Below, in pieces: positions 11,100 through 23,129 of a DNA stretch of 64,000 nt; the stretch's first letter is position 1; every line of letters starts with the position of its first letter. The position numbers and the translations under genes are program-made. The stretch is taken from contig OX419761.1 of the NCBI GenBank assembly GCA_948567375.1, positions 9,214,243 through 9,278,242 of the forward strand, read 5' to 3'. This DNA is from Lunularia cruciata (lineage: Eukaryota > Streptophyta > Marchantiopsida > Lunulariales > Lunulariaceae). The notes beneath the pieces were generated by a model that was given only the letters and a program-made list of their open reading frames with translations, had not been told where the DNA came from and did no database searches.

Positions 11100-12417
11100 A
11101 CTTATTTGCTTTAGACCTAATTTTCTAAGCCTTTAAGATCTTCTCTTACTCTCCTTCTCTCTTGTGTTTCTCAAGATCTGCTACTTGTAAAGCTTCAATC
11201 TGTGCTATTTTACATCTCTCCCTAGATTCTATGGATTCAATTCTTAGTCCGGTGAGAGATGCTAGATCTTGCAACAATGAAGCCAGACCAGGTGTGAGTG
11301 CAAGGGCCATCTTGGAAGCTTTGAAGTTCCTTCTCGTCTTTCAAGAATCAACTTCCCTCTCATTGGATGTTTCTTAAGCATTATCCCGCTCCTCTTTCTC
11401 CTTGGAAGCATCTCTAGTTGGCTCCTCCCTATGAAATTCTTGACTCTCTCCCTCTCTTTGATTCTACTCTTCTCTTGGTGCTCCACTCCCTCTTGAGTGA
11501 TTCCCAATTTCTCATGAAGTATGGGAGTGTTGCTCATCTTTCTCTCTATTCAAACAAGAATTGTCATCCTGATCTAAAACCCTATCATCCATAACTCCCA
11601 ATGACACACATTCACAATTTCCATATGTACACATGCAATCCAAGGACCTTTAGGTGCTCTAGATGCTAATAGGAATTGATTCTTCAAGATGATTTTCTCC
11701 CATTTTGTCATCTAACTCCTCTAGTGGTGTGACAATAGGGCATGTTCCATCCATGAACTGCACTTCTTCCTCCAAACCACCAATACTAACCAATGCACAA
11801 GGAGATATATTGGCTTTGCTCCCCAAAATTAAATCCATTATTTCAAAAAATGGACTAAGATGATTGAGTTTATCCTCAATTGTCATCCTTTATCCTTGCT
11901 TCAAGTCCTTGTTTGTGAGACACTCCTTAGTGCAATAGATTTTCCATTCCCAAGTATCTTTGTATGATTTCACATATCTTGCCCATGTTTTGTAAAGCCT
12001 ATCACTGTTCATGGAGGATGGAAATCCTCACCTGGACCAAACTAAGTAAGTGGCCATGTAGCTAAGTGTTGTGCTTCTTTGGACAAGTTTTTTACTATTT
12101 CCTCCATAGATCTGACTAAAGTGCTCAATATCCTCTAAATAATCAAGTGTTTGCAAGTAGTGATGATACGCCATCCTAAATCGGACATCTTCACCCTTCA
12201 TTGTTTTGCCCAAATTGCTACTCAATGGATGGACAGTAACCCATGACCCTCCCTTTCCATGTGCTTGTCCAAACAAACCCTTTGATCCTTTGCTTGTTGC
12301 ATTGGGAAGTAGGACAAAAGCAACCATCTTCTCAAGTAATTCTTGGAATGGAGCAAGCACAGGAGGGATGGGAGCAAATTCAGATTGCAAAGTAGAGTGA
12401 CTAGGAGATTCATCCAT
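11100..12417 (-). pseudogene. Decayed unidentified ORF of about 430 codons in one frame
   Basis: From an ATG at 12417 (MDESPSHSTLQ) the minus strand reads in one frame to about 11,220. It is interrupted only by stop codons (for example a TGA at about 12,030, a TAA near 11,892 and further stops near 11,660-11,540 and 11,380), with no frameshift that I can see. The N-terminal third contains a hydrophilic block, YHHYLQTLDYLEDIEHF, then GNSKKLVQRS and LSYMATYLVW. The middle has WARYVKSYKDTWEWKIY. The C-terminal third is highly charged and probably coiled coil, ending with MALALTPGLASLLQDLA. I do not recognise the family. It lies antisense inside DNA that follows a plus-strand primer-binding-site-like sequence at 10,952, so it may be an antisense ORF carried by a retroelement. 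Confidence 0.5.
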
Positions 12418-12479
12418 GTTTCCAAAGAATAAGAAGTAAATCAAGATTTTGATTTCAATTTGCCTGCATGCACTCTATT

Positions 12480-12590
12480 ACTATATTATGTTGGGATGGT
12501 CGGGCAACAAATTGCATGCTTACTCACCAATTCTAACACCTTTGGATGGTTGGGCAACAAGTGGCATGTTTACTCACCAATTCCAGCACC
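12480..12590. repeat. Short direct repeat, about 53 bp, two copies
   Basis: Two versions of GGATGGT(C/T)GGGCAACAA followed by GCATG(C/T)TTACTCACCAATTC lie one after the other near 12,492 and 12,544. Confidence 0.7.
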
Positions 12591-12639
12591 TTCAAATAAA
12601 ATAATAAAATATTTTAATGGTGTACCATTAGGAAGTATT

Positions 12640-13270
12640 CTAACATGTTTGACATGTCAATCCACTGGAGGGGCATGATGAGATGCGAGCCCAAGGAGAG
12701 GAGACTATCCTTTCAAAATGGTGGAAGGATGCGGGAGGATTTTCAAGCAGGATCTAACATGTGGTTTTCTGTCACATTCTCTCATAATCCCTCTCTCACT
12801 TACATTTGGCTTAATTTGGGTGGTTAGAACTAACTCCAAAGTGCATCTGAAATTAAGTTCTGCATCTTCATAATAAATTAGCTGTAAAATGTAAAACTGA
12901 AACCCCTTGTGTTGACCTACTTTTTGGTACCCATACAAATCTATATGAGACCATTCATCATTGGTACCACCAACTTTTACGAACATTTGTATAATATTTT
13001 ATGGAGTTCAGTGCTCTACCCATATAATTTTGAAATTTTGGAATTTGAAACCTTTTTTTGTTACTGATTGCCACTTCCTGTAATTGACTGCTTGAGTATA
13101 CTCCAATACTAGTCTATTTGTCTGGCACAACCCTCCAGTTCAGTAGGTTTCTTTCTCTTTGTTCAGGTGTTTGTTATTAGCATGTTTTTCCTTTTGGTAC
13201 CTTTGGGTCTTGCTTCTTTAGGTTTTTCTGCTACTTGGGATTGTCGTGCCTTGCATTTTTTTTTCCTTAC
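12640..13270. other. No recognisable gene
   Basis: Mixed-composition DNA with short chance ORFs on both strands and no homology or regulatory signal that I can name. Confidence 0.4.
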
Positions 13271-13276
13271 GCACTT

Positions 13277-13420
13277 GTTTGTGTTTTGTACTCCGTTCCC
13301 CTTTCCTTCCCTTGCTTGCTTCTTTAGGTCTTTCTTGGTCAATGTTGTGTCTCGTGTTCTTATTTCTTTTCGTATTTGTTTGTGTTTTGTACTCCATTCC
13401 CCTTTCCTTCCACTTCCCTT
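13277..13420. repeat. Direct repeat offset 101 bp in pyrimidine-rich DNA
   Basis: GTTTGTGTTTTGTACTCC begins at 13277 and again at 13378, each followed by (A/G)TTCCCCTTTCCTTCC. The surrounding 13,160-13,450 is T/C-rich on plus, which produces overlapping chance ORFs rich in Phe, Leu and Ser. Confidence 0.75.
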
Positions 13421-13499
13421 TTCTTCGGGGTTCTTTTTCTTTGTTTATTATTATCATTTCAGTGCTACTAGTTGGGTGCAAGTAGTGATGATGGCATTA

Positions 13500-14559
13500 T
13501 TCTGATATTAGTTGCATGTACATGATATAATGATGCATATGCTAACATCGAATTCAGAATTTAGAGAACATGAGAAAAGAAATTATCTAGTCGATAGTAT
13601 TGTCTAACATATTATTCCATTGTTGCTTATATAACCTCTCATTAAATAATTAATCGATGAATTCATAGATGATTACTTATGTTCACTCTACTTCCGTGCT
13701 TCCATCTAGACCCCGTTTTCAGTTAATAGTAAAAATGAACCTACGGATTCAAAACAGGAGACAAGGATATAACCTTATCCAAATTAACACTTGGGACTCT
13801 ACACTATCGAAAGGATTAAACTTATGATTTGGCCCTCGTCTGACAGACGTGGCGCTTAACTTTTAGAGCATCCGTGAAGTGGCTTGTATCGGCTTTCAGC
13901 CAACGCGGTAGTCCGGGCATGTTTCCTGGAGAGACTGTGAATTGAGTCGGAGGCTTTAGTCGGTTTACTGTGAATTTTATATTCTAAATGCTGACATAAA
14001 TGAGGATAGATTGAGTGAAGTTTCACGAGATTCTAATCGATTGATTCAAATTGAGTCTACATAGATCTAAAATTCTATCTCACCATGATAAAATTATCCA
14101 ACTGTAGTGTCAGAAGAACCAAAGCTGTACAAGAAACACAATCAATAACATTTCCACAAGAATAATTCCTAGGCATGGATGCGGGTTGGACAACCGGTGC
14201 CATCTAGGATCGAGGGGCCAGATCAAGCATATCTTCTCTTTTTTTTAGCGGGTAGCGGGAACTAGATATGGCTGACGTTTTGGACAATTTTTGGGTAGGC
14301 TTGAGTTCTCCCCGTTTGGACGGCTACCATGAGCTTCCAGGTCACTATCCTGATCATGTTGCTCTACGAATAAGGATAATCCTGGACAAACATTTCTTCT
14401 AGCATAAATTCATGATGTTGGTGATTTTACACCATTCATCTTTATTTCGTCACCGTGATGTTATGATCTAAAAAACTGATGCGATGCAATGAAAAAAGAT
14501 ATTGACCATCTAAGGCATAAGGGAAGAGCAAAATGTAAGTTTTTTCCCTAAGAGGTAAA
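13500..14559. other. Intergenic DNA, no recognisable gene
   Basis: Low-repeat sequence with short ORFs only. I saw no domain, tRNA fold or retroelement motif. Confidence 0.4.
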
Positions 14560-14880
14560 ATGCAACGGGCTTAGGAAAAATGAAGGATGGGAAGACCCCA
14601 TCAAGCCGTACAAGGGAGAGACAAAAAAGATAACATGGGGTAAGCCCCAATAGAATCTGTATGAGAAATTTGCCTTATCGCATCTAAGATATCCGAGCTA
14701 TGCAAGTCGTACAGTCTACACACAACTGGAGCATACCGCACCTAAGATATCCGAGCTATGCAAGTCGTACAGTCTACACATAACTGGAGCATACCGCACC
14801 TAAGATATCCGAGCTATGCAAGTCGTACAATCTACCCACAACTGGAGCATACAAAGAAACATCACCTAATGTCCCTAAGA
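14560..14880 (+). repeat. Family R repeat carrying a 58-bp unit in three tandem copies
   Basis: The core (GAAGGATGGGAAGACC, then AAGCCGTACAAGGGAGAG) is followed by ATAACATGGGGTAAGCCCC and GAGAAATTTGCC. Then a 58-bp unit, (C/T)CTAAGATATCCGAGCTATG ... ACTGGAGCATAC, starts at 14683, 14741 and 14799. The element ends near AAAGAAACATCA (about 14,855-14,866). The copy at 31,449-31,651 has the same order of parts but only one 58-bp unit, so the repeat has expanded here or contracted there. Confidence 0.85.
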
Positions 14881-17466
14881 TGATAATGTACTTCCATCTA
14901 AAAGGTTATATCTTAGATCGACAAAAAATGAGGAAAAATGATGATGAACACGTTTGAAAATTTTGAAACGTAAATTTGAAAATTTTAGATCTTTGCTTGC
15001 TGAGGCCCATTCTTCAATTGTGGGCGATCAATGACATGAATCATCGTGTTTGGTAAACTCAAATGACATGGATGCGAATGATCATCATTAGTATATTGTC
15101 GTATAAATAAGTCATGGGTATGATCAATTGTGTCCACCTTAAGAAAATCACTCTAATCAAATAAGTATGAATATCTGTCATTATATGTCTGATAGTGATC
15201 ATGGTGCTCTGGTATGATATAGCCAACAGGTATAAGTGGGAGGAAAACCTGTTCAGACACAACGTGAAACACATGGATGCTGATATTATTCCTCGCCTCA
15301 CCATTGAGCAAGTACCGAGAATTTCCAGTAGGAGCTTGGATTCGGGAATTCACAAACTTGCTACACGGCTCGCGGATCACGGATACGTTTGTCAGAATAT
15401 ACTGGTTTATGGAAATCTGCATGAATCTGTAAAGAGTTGGGTATAAATAACTACTGAAGCATGAAACATCGTACAGCAATAACAAAAGCTATAACTTTTC
15501 CCATCATATATTTCATCAAATTTTTAGGAGATCCCCTACAAAGATATATGGAATCACTAAGGAATTCCATTGACGTACTGTGTATTAATGATGTATTGAG
15601 GGAGTTCAACAGGATGTTGCGTGGCGATAAAGATATGATCTTTCATCACACGCATCTGCTTCGACCAATACCAGCCAAAATTTTGACTGATAGCAGAAAT
15701 GGATGATTGTTGCTTTCATGCTGCCAGCTACGACAGTTCCACTTGAGCATCGCTAGGATGAACACTGCATTGAGTGCATTGAGGTTCGTAAGAGTAGCAG
15801 TTGAGCTCCACGATTGACCACACGTACTCCACAGCCTTTTGATTATACCAACACGATTCAGATTTCTTGCCGTAGGAGATTACTTTTGAATGGACGTAAA
15901 ATCCGTAGCTTGCCTGTTGCGACAAGGAGCTTGATTCGACAGGAAACAACACACGAGCAAGAGTAATGTGGAGTTAGTTTTCAGCATCTGATGAGTCCGA
16001 ATTGAATAGGTCTCATGCATTTGACATGGAGATTCCATACAGCAGCTGTGCTCGGGTTAACCTTCTACAATTCTCGAGGTGTAAACCTCAGGAAATTGAA
16101 TTCATGACTTTTCTCCTTTTACAATATCAGTGCTGAATACAGATATAGAAGGTTCTAGTGCCAGAACTTCCCAGTTTGTATTTGGCGAGCGTAACTTCAA
16201 CGCAACTTTTTAAAGATCACTTGATCAACCAAGAACTCCGCCTGTACAGAATCGATTTGTCTGTCAATTCTACGTACTGTAGTCTTGCGAGACGTCGACC
16301 TTCAAGTGAGAAACTCAGAATGTGGTGTGTGTCGGGAAAGACCCGACAAGCTGGATGATATGACCAAATACATAGTTGAAGTAACGTACAGGTATGCAAG
16401 CCACGCAATGCCGCTCCCAAGAGTTTCAGGCTTATATAACGACAGCTGAGAAACCAGTTCTTCAATAGACAATCATAGGTTTCTCCTCTGCTCTTCGTTC
16501 GCTGTTCTTCAGATATGGAGATACTTTCAGAAATGTACACACGTAAGTGGGCTTGTGATGCAGACAACTTCATAGACTCTTACCTCGCTATAGACAGCGT
16601 ATATAAGTTAAGGAATTTTATACGTGCGAGGAGGTCAATAATAACTGAGAACTGCCTGGTATCTCAATTATTGGGAAATCTCAGTTGGTGGTACAGCTTC
16701 GCGTAGGTGCCGGCTCTAGCTCTTTGCCAGATTTCAGTGGGTGAAAGATGTAAAAGCTTAGCGGAGCTTCAATGTAGATGGTGGAGCTACGATTCCGTTC
16801 ATTCTATTCGAGTGCTATGTTCGTATGTTCTTCGAGTTGAGGAATTTAAGGTGGCAACCAGCTCATTCTTTCCAACCTGCAAGTCAAGCAACTGCGCATC
16901 TTCTGAGACTCGAACGGCTAGAGAGGAAAGATTGCTCTTGGAACAGGAGGCTTCTAGAACAGATCAGTGGAGGAGCGGCCTGTAACCCAGAGGATTAGTT
17001 CAAAGGGAATAGTGGGGGCGGTGCTGCCCGCCCCAGCCCACTGAGTTGAAGTTACGGCTAAATTTTGGGCCCAACCAAAGCAATTGACAAAACCACATGT
17101 GTCTAATTTTATTAACCGAATTTGAGGACTTCTCAAGTAAGAATGTGAAAAATAAGCACTGAAGTTACTTGCAGGGCACACTCAGATGACTTCATGCAGT
17201 CATCTAACCCTACTGCGCAGTGCTGCAAAGACGACAATCTGCTGTAGATCTATGCAAACGTTGCCACGAAAATACGTAATAGTACCGTTCGTTCCGTCGC
17301 AATAAGTTCTTTTTCTGCTTAAACTAGTCGGCTTGCTTGGACGATTGGGTCCAAACTTCCCGACTACGAGGGCGACCTGTTCAACATCATGGGGAGGGAA
17401 AACCTTCGAAAAATTGCGAATCAGAAAACCAATGAGATCTTGGGAGGTCCTATTGTAGTAAAAATG
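14881..17466. other. Low-repeat intergenic DNA
   Basis: No protein family is recognisable. One arrangement on plus looks promoter-like: TTATATAA at 16,432-16,439, an ATG at 16,515 about 80 bp further on, and a good splice-donor sequence GTAAGT at 16,543. No following coding exon can be supported. A 102-codon minus-strand frame (17200-17508) has fairly balanced composition but no recognisable motif. Confidence 0.35.
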
Positions 17467-17848
17467 TCCTTGAACCGATGTAGAGTTACCTCTAATGATC
17501 CATGACACTCCAAATTCGCTGAGCTTTCAGTCCCATGCACATTATGGATCTTCGTTTACCGGTTAGAGCGAGAAGAACACTACCACCAACTTGTAAACAA
17601 GTAGAGTTGGAGTATAAGGATGGTATAAGGATATACGGATAGGTATAAGGATGTAGATCCTTGAACTGATGTAGAGTTACCTCTAATGATCCATGACACT
17701 CCAAATTCGCTGAGTTTTCAGTCCCATGCACATTATGGATCTTCGTTTAGCGGTTAGAGCGGGAAGAACACTACCACCAACTTGTAAACAAGTAGAGTTG
17801 GAGTATAAGGATGGTATAAGGATATACGGATAGGTATAAGGATACGGT
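17467..17848. repeat. 191-bp tandem duplication, two near-identical copies
   Basis: TCCTTGAAC(C/T)GATGTAGAG starts at 17467 and 17658. Both copies run through TCTAATGATCCATGACACTC and CCACCAACTTGTAAACAAG with only a few differences. They end in a small GGTATAAGGAT/ATACGGAT microrepeat that is extended after the second copy (to about 17,860). Similar minus-strand ORFs of 78-79 codons reflect the duplication only. Confidence 0.9.
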
Positions 17849-17859
17849 ATAAGGATGTA

Positions 17860-19449
17860 GATCAATGTAGGTGACCAATCCGATCGTGTGCAAACCCAAC
17901 CACAGAACACGACAGTCACTGTATCGGCTCGATTAGTCTCATATGTAGCTTAAGCTTAATCGTTCATGATTGCGCTTGGGGAGGACATCTGATAAGCTCA
18001 AGTACTTCTCAAGTGGGTCTCACAAGTGCAAGAAGGTAACAAGCATCAAACTCATTCTATTTTTACTCAGTGCAGCTTTATCTTCGAGACTCCAAACAGT
18101 AGCGGTTATAGCCACGCACACGTTGTGAACATTACACGGTAGTAAAATGGGAAGTTACTGAACGCTATTTACTACGAATCGATATGATGATCATGTGGGT
18201 CAAACTATCTAGAAGAAAGTACTGTATGTCATCCATTTGTATCTCTTTTGGTGAATAGAAAGCTGAATCTGAATCCTTTGAATCTAAACGAAGCCGCCCC
18301 GTCGGTTGATCACCTCACTCATGGATAGCATATAGCCGTATGTTTCTATCGACAGTAACGAGGAACCTGACTGATTGACTTCGCACCGTTCCAGCCAAAG
18401 CTCTGATTTGTAATGGACGTCCCCACATGCAATGCTTGTCCTCCTGTCATTGTGTCCACTTTTATGTACTCACGCGCACAGCGAACTGTCACCAAGTTTT
18501 AATGGTGCCTCAAGTTGACAGAAAGACTTAACAGTACCCCTTGGTGCCAAGTTGTCCTACGTGTCAAGAGTTTGTCATAGATGGCCGGCTGTATTCTCAA
18601 GTGAAGCAGTTCTCACAAGCAACAGACGCGTATTGCCCATGTCCAATACTGACGTTCGGGCCCAAGCATAAATGAGTTACCGTTCTATTCGGCCCGGACT
18701 CCAGCCCAGCTTGCATCAAGCAGATGATTCCAATTTGAGATTTTACTGAGATCTCAAACGGGAATTCAAGCAGACAGATTCGTTTATACAAAAACGAGGG
18801 AAACTCGTCGTGCTACAAGGCCATCAAAGAAAAGAGATGAAAAGAGAAGGAAACTTTTGGACGATTATTTGAACTAATCTCCCACATCAACGACGAAGAT
18901 TTTGACTATTATGACGATGGTGCCACTGGCTGGACTCCACCTTGCAAAAAGTCCTGCACCAACCGAATTTTGGCCCTTAGATATTTAGCTCCTTATAATC
19001 AAACGTCGACGCAAAGTTGGACGCGAACTTCGCTTGTCTGCTTTTGTATCCAGTCGCCAGTCGTATCCACCAACAAGACATCTTTAAGGCTTTCTCTTCG
19101 TCTATTGTATGGAATATGAAGATCGAGATGCGGGTTCAACCGCCGTATAAAAGGTCTATTTACTCTAACATTTGTTCCCATATTAAATTTAAATGATCAA
19201 CGATCTAGAAATGTCAGGCTGAATTGCACTTCCTATTATGAATGTTGATGTTCAACGTGACACTAAATCGTCACTCTCCATTGAATAGTAAATTTCCACT
19301 TTCTAGCTGTTTGTGAATAATAGATACCAAGTAGTCTTCACATGACACGTCAAGCATGAATCAAGAATGATATACGGTCGTACAATTTGAAGAACACTAA
19401 CGACTGAACTGTAGAACTGTGCGAAGGATACTGTCTGTCGTTTTGGACA
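17860..19449. other. Intergenic DNA, no recognisable gene
   Basis: No coding homology. A TATA-box-like GTATAAAAGG lies on plus at about 19,145, but no supported reading frame follows. A phrase AGACTTAACAGTACCCCTTG near 18,523 has a close match near 29,292 (AGACTTAATAGTACCCCTTG), a hint of another dispersed repeat. Confidence 0.35.
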
Positions 19450-19685
19450 TCTGATGATGATTGGATCGATTGATGAACTTCACATGCATAAGCTATACAC
19501 GAACAACAGACAAGTGAAACATATTACGAAGTAAAAAATGAGAGTGGACGAGTGGAGATACCAAAAGTTCACCAAAGAATGGTCTGCGGGACACAAGTCC
19601 TGCTGCGATATATATAGGAAGAGAAAAGATAAACAAGACACGGTGACTAAAGATTAAACTTTCCTGCGTGCACTAGCAGCTAGGA

Positions 19686-20050
19686 ATATTAGCTTGTGAT
19701 ACACTATCAATACTCTCCCTCAAGCTAATGTCAATATCTTTTACATTATCTTTGAAATCTGAAATATTCAAATTTATCTCTTGATAAAGCTTTGTTGGTG
19801 AAAATATCAGCTACTTGTTCATCTGTAGGAATATATGTAGAAATATACTCCAGATCTATTTCTGGAACCAATATAAATATTAGCTTGTGATACTCTATCA
19901 ACCCTCTCCTTCAAACTAATGTCAATATTTTTGACGCCTAGATGAGATCTGAAGTACTCAAATATATATGTTGATAAAACTTTGGTGAAAATATCAGATA
20001 CTTGCTGATATGTAGTCATCTATAGCAATATACTCCAGATCTATTCGTCG
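19686..20050 (-). repeat. 191-bp duplication of the copia 3' end (RNase H tail, purine tract, LTR start)
   Basis: ATATTAGCTTGTGATAC lies at 19686 and again at 19877. Each copy contains, on minus, the RNase H tail (QVSDIFTKVLS in the inner copy; an equivalent QVADIF in the outer), a purine-rich tract (GAAGGAGAGGG or TTGAGGGAGAG) and the first bases of the LTR (TTGATAGAGTATCAC or TTGATAGTGTATCAC). The inner copy runs straight from LTR start back into RNase H sequence. Confidence 0.8.
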
Positions 20051-21600
20051 AGCCAATACCTTCGCTCCAATGAAATGATAATGAATCTCGACAAGTTTGG
20101 TCCTGGCATGAAATACTGAATTATTAGCAAGTTTAATACTATTGATATTATTTGATAGAAGATTATAGAATCATGAGGTGAATATTACACATCTTGTAAT
20201 AAGGAGTGAAGCTAAATTGATTCGCTAATAGCATTAATGACACCTCTATATTCTGCTTGTGTTGATGATAAAGCAACAATAGGTTGCTTCATCTATGACC
20301 AACTAATTGTTGACTTTCCGCAGTTGAAAACATACACTAATGTGGATATTTTATCTTGAGCACTTCCTGCCTAGTCCACATCAGTAAAACCTTGAACTAT
20401 GGGTAGCCCACCGGTTGAATAGTGAAGATCAAACTGGATGGTAAACTTCTCATAATGTAAAATTCTTCTAACCATGTCAAGACGTGGCTTCCTTGGTGCT
20501 TGTACAAATTGATTCACTAGTCCAACAGTGTAACTTAGATCTGGTCCAGTAATAATCAAATAAATCAGACTTCCAATAACTTGTCTGTATATATTTGGAT
20601 CAACCAACAACCACCATCTTAGGGACTTAACTGAGGTTGGGAGAGTAGCAGAAATAGGCTTACATCCAATCATACAAAATTTCTTCAACATGTTGAGAGA
20701 ATATTGTTGCTGAAGTAACCAAAAATCATTACCATCTTGAATAAACTCAATACTCAAGAAGTATTTGAATTCTCCAAAGTCTTTCTTGTCAAACTCTCCC
20801 TTCAATTGATCTTGTATTGCCAAATAAAATCTTGACAATTACCTGTGAAGATCAGGTCATCAACATAAATGAGTAATAAAATCATTTTGTCACCAACTTG
20901 TCCTATACTATGTACAATGAAGAGTCTGAACTGCACATTCAAAATCCAAAATGTTAAAGATAGGAATTTATCTTGGCGTTCCAGGCTTGTGGAGCTTGCT
21001 TAAATCTACATAGAGACTTTTTCAGTAAACCAACTTTGTTTGGATATCTTGGATCTTCATAACCATGTGGTTGGACCATGTACACCTCCTCCTCCAAATC
21101 TCCATTGTGGAGAGCGTTATTAAAGTACATCTGATAAAGCTTCCACTTATTTAAAGTGGCCAATGCTAAAAGAGTACAAATAGAAGGCATTTTGGCAACA
21201 AGGCTAAATGTCTCATCCATGTCAATTCCATATTTTTGTGAGTAGCACTTTGCCACAAGTCTTCTCTTGTACCTACTCACAGAACCATCCAACTGTCTAG
21301 TTATCTTAAAAATCCATTGGCATCAAATTGCCTTCTTACCATGAGGTAAGTCCACCAACTCCCATAGTTGTATGGTTATGTAAAGCTGCACTTCAAGCTC
21401 CATAGCTTGCACCCAATCTGCATGAGGCATTGCTTCCTCAAGAGAATTTGGTGTATAACTTTTAGCATATATGTATGATGTCAGGCTAAAAAAACCTCTA
21501 ACTTGAAAATGTCTAACTGGATATTTAACCCTTGTGCTTGTCCGTCGCTATTCAGACGGGGATGTACTACTTGTCGCCTCATCAAAATTAATTAGAACTT
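19880..21600 (-). pseudogene. Copia reverse transcriptase and RNase H, broken
   Basis: The RT N-part (21,292 to 20,954) contains RYKRRLVAK, then YGIDMDETFS and LCRFKQAPQAWN. The catalytic box YVDD is intact near 20,850-20,870 (LLLIYVDDLIF). The following block (20,838 to 20,371) has FGEFKYFLSIE, YSLNMLKKF and the RNase H start IVQGFTDVD. Frames change between blocks and stops interrupt, so no full protein is made. Confidence 0.85.
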
Positions 21601-21659
21601 CTGAGTTACATGGTTGACTGACCATCTATTTTAGGGAAGGATGAGAAATATTAGCAGAA

Positions 21660-22920
21660 AAAGTATGGAGCACATGTACTACTGGACATGTGCGACTTGA
21701 GAGACTTGGACTAAAGGCTTCTCCACAACCTGTACTGACCAGCTATTGAGAAATGGATGAGAACTAGAGTGCACACTAGAAACACCAGTAGCACTTGAGG
21801 CACTAGCTTGTGGAACAGAAATATTACTTTGACCAATCAAAGGGGTAGAGGATGCTGCAAGCGGTATATCAGATGTGCAGCTTGTAGGAGCCTGATACCA
21901 AGATTTTAACTCCTCAAATATGACATCTCTACTCATAATAAAAGTATTAAAATCAAGATTATAACATCTATATCCTTTTGAATTAGAAGCATATCCAAGA
22001 AAGACACAATATTTTTTGTATTTTAGGATCGATTTTTTGCTCTTTTCATCTGGAATATGAACAAAGCAAATACAAGAAAAAGCCTTCAGATATGATAAAT
22101 CAGGTTCCTTACACATAAGAGCTTGAAAGGGTGTCATTTTGTGCACCACTGCAATAGGAGATCTGGACATCAAGTAAATGGCACAATTAACTATTTTTGC
22201 CCAGTAGAACTTATCCATTACCTTCTTGCAACCTCTGCAATATGTTAGTTCTTCCACTCATCAACTTCATTTTGTTGAGGTGTGTAGCTCCAAGTGACTT
22301 CATGCTTGATACCTTACTCACTTAGAAAATCATCAAACTGATTTGAAATAAACTCTTCTCCTCCATCAGAACATAGATATAGGATAAGATAACCCTATTG
22401 CTTCTTCACAAGTGGCTTAAATATTTCAAAAACTGAAAGAACATTTGATTTTGCTTTCAGAAAATATACCCATGTATATCTTGAAACATTTTCAATAAAC
22501 GAGACAAAATATTTAGAGCTTATTAGATTCTTTTTTGAAGCAGTCCATATGTTGTGTGTATTAATTCTAACACCCCAGAATCCCTTGTACTATGATACTT
22601 AAAAACCTTTCTAGCTAGATTACCAAATTGACAAGCCTCACAAACCCTATAGGCAAAGGATCAGAAAATAATGGGAGCCCCATAACCAAATTTGAGGTAT
22701 GCAGCACCTTTAATCTTTGTAGATTCATGTGACCCACTCTTTTATACACTCTTTTACATATAAGATCTAAAAACTCAGTGGAGTCACGAATAAACATAAC
22801 ATTCTGATTTGCAGTAGTAGGGGTCTTGATGTCTTATTTAAACATCTTCCCTGTTTTTGATCCAAGTTTTTATCCTACAGAAATAGCATGTTTTTCATAC
22901 TTGTAAAAAAATACACCTTC
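21660..22920 (-). pseudogene. Copia integrase, broken
   Basis: The zinc-binding N-part is near 22,615-22,760 (GHMNLQRLKVLH, then GLPLFSD). The core retains CSDGGEEFISNQFDDFL near 22,310-22,375 (copia consensus has S-D-N/G-G-E-F) and TPQQNEVDEWKN near 22,260-22,290. The C-part (22,257 to 21,679) has YLMSRSPIAVVHKMTPFQA and CVFLGYASNSKGYRCY. Stops separate the blocks. Confidence 0.85.
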
Positions 22921-23129
22921 TTTGTTAAATATAATCTGAAACCCTTCTCAATACTTTATTGAATAGAAACTAAATTCTTGGTGATTGTAGAAAATAAAAC
23001 CCTGGACTTCTCCTAAACCATAAAAAGACCCTGTTAGAGAGGAGAATGGGATAGTACCCATATGAGAAATAATATGCTCATTATCATCACCAATATTCAT
23101 AAACCATAATTCAGATAATACTTCTTTGG

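Noticed and set aside
13167-13505. Phe/Leu-rich plus-strand ORFs as a membrane protein
   Set aside because: They come from pyrimidine-rich DNA with an internal direct repeat and are open in two frames at once; no conserved motif.
19140-19200. GTATAAAAGG near 19,145 as the promoter of a gene
   Set aside because: No supported reading frame or splice signal follows on plus; the nearby DNA leads into the copia 3' LTR region in the opposite orientation.
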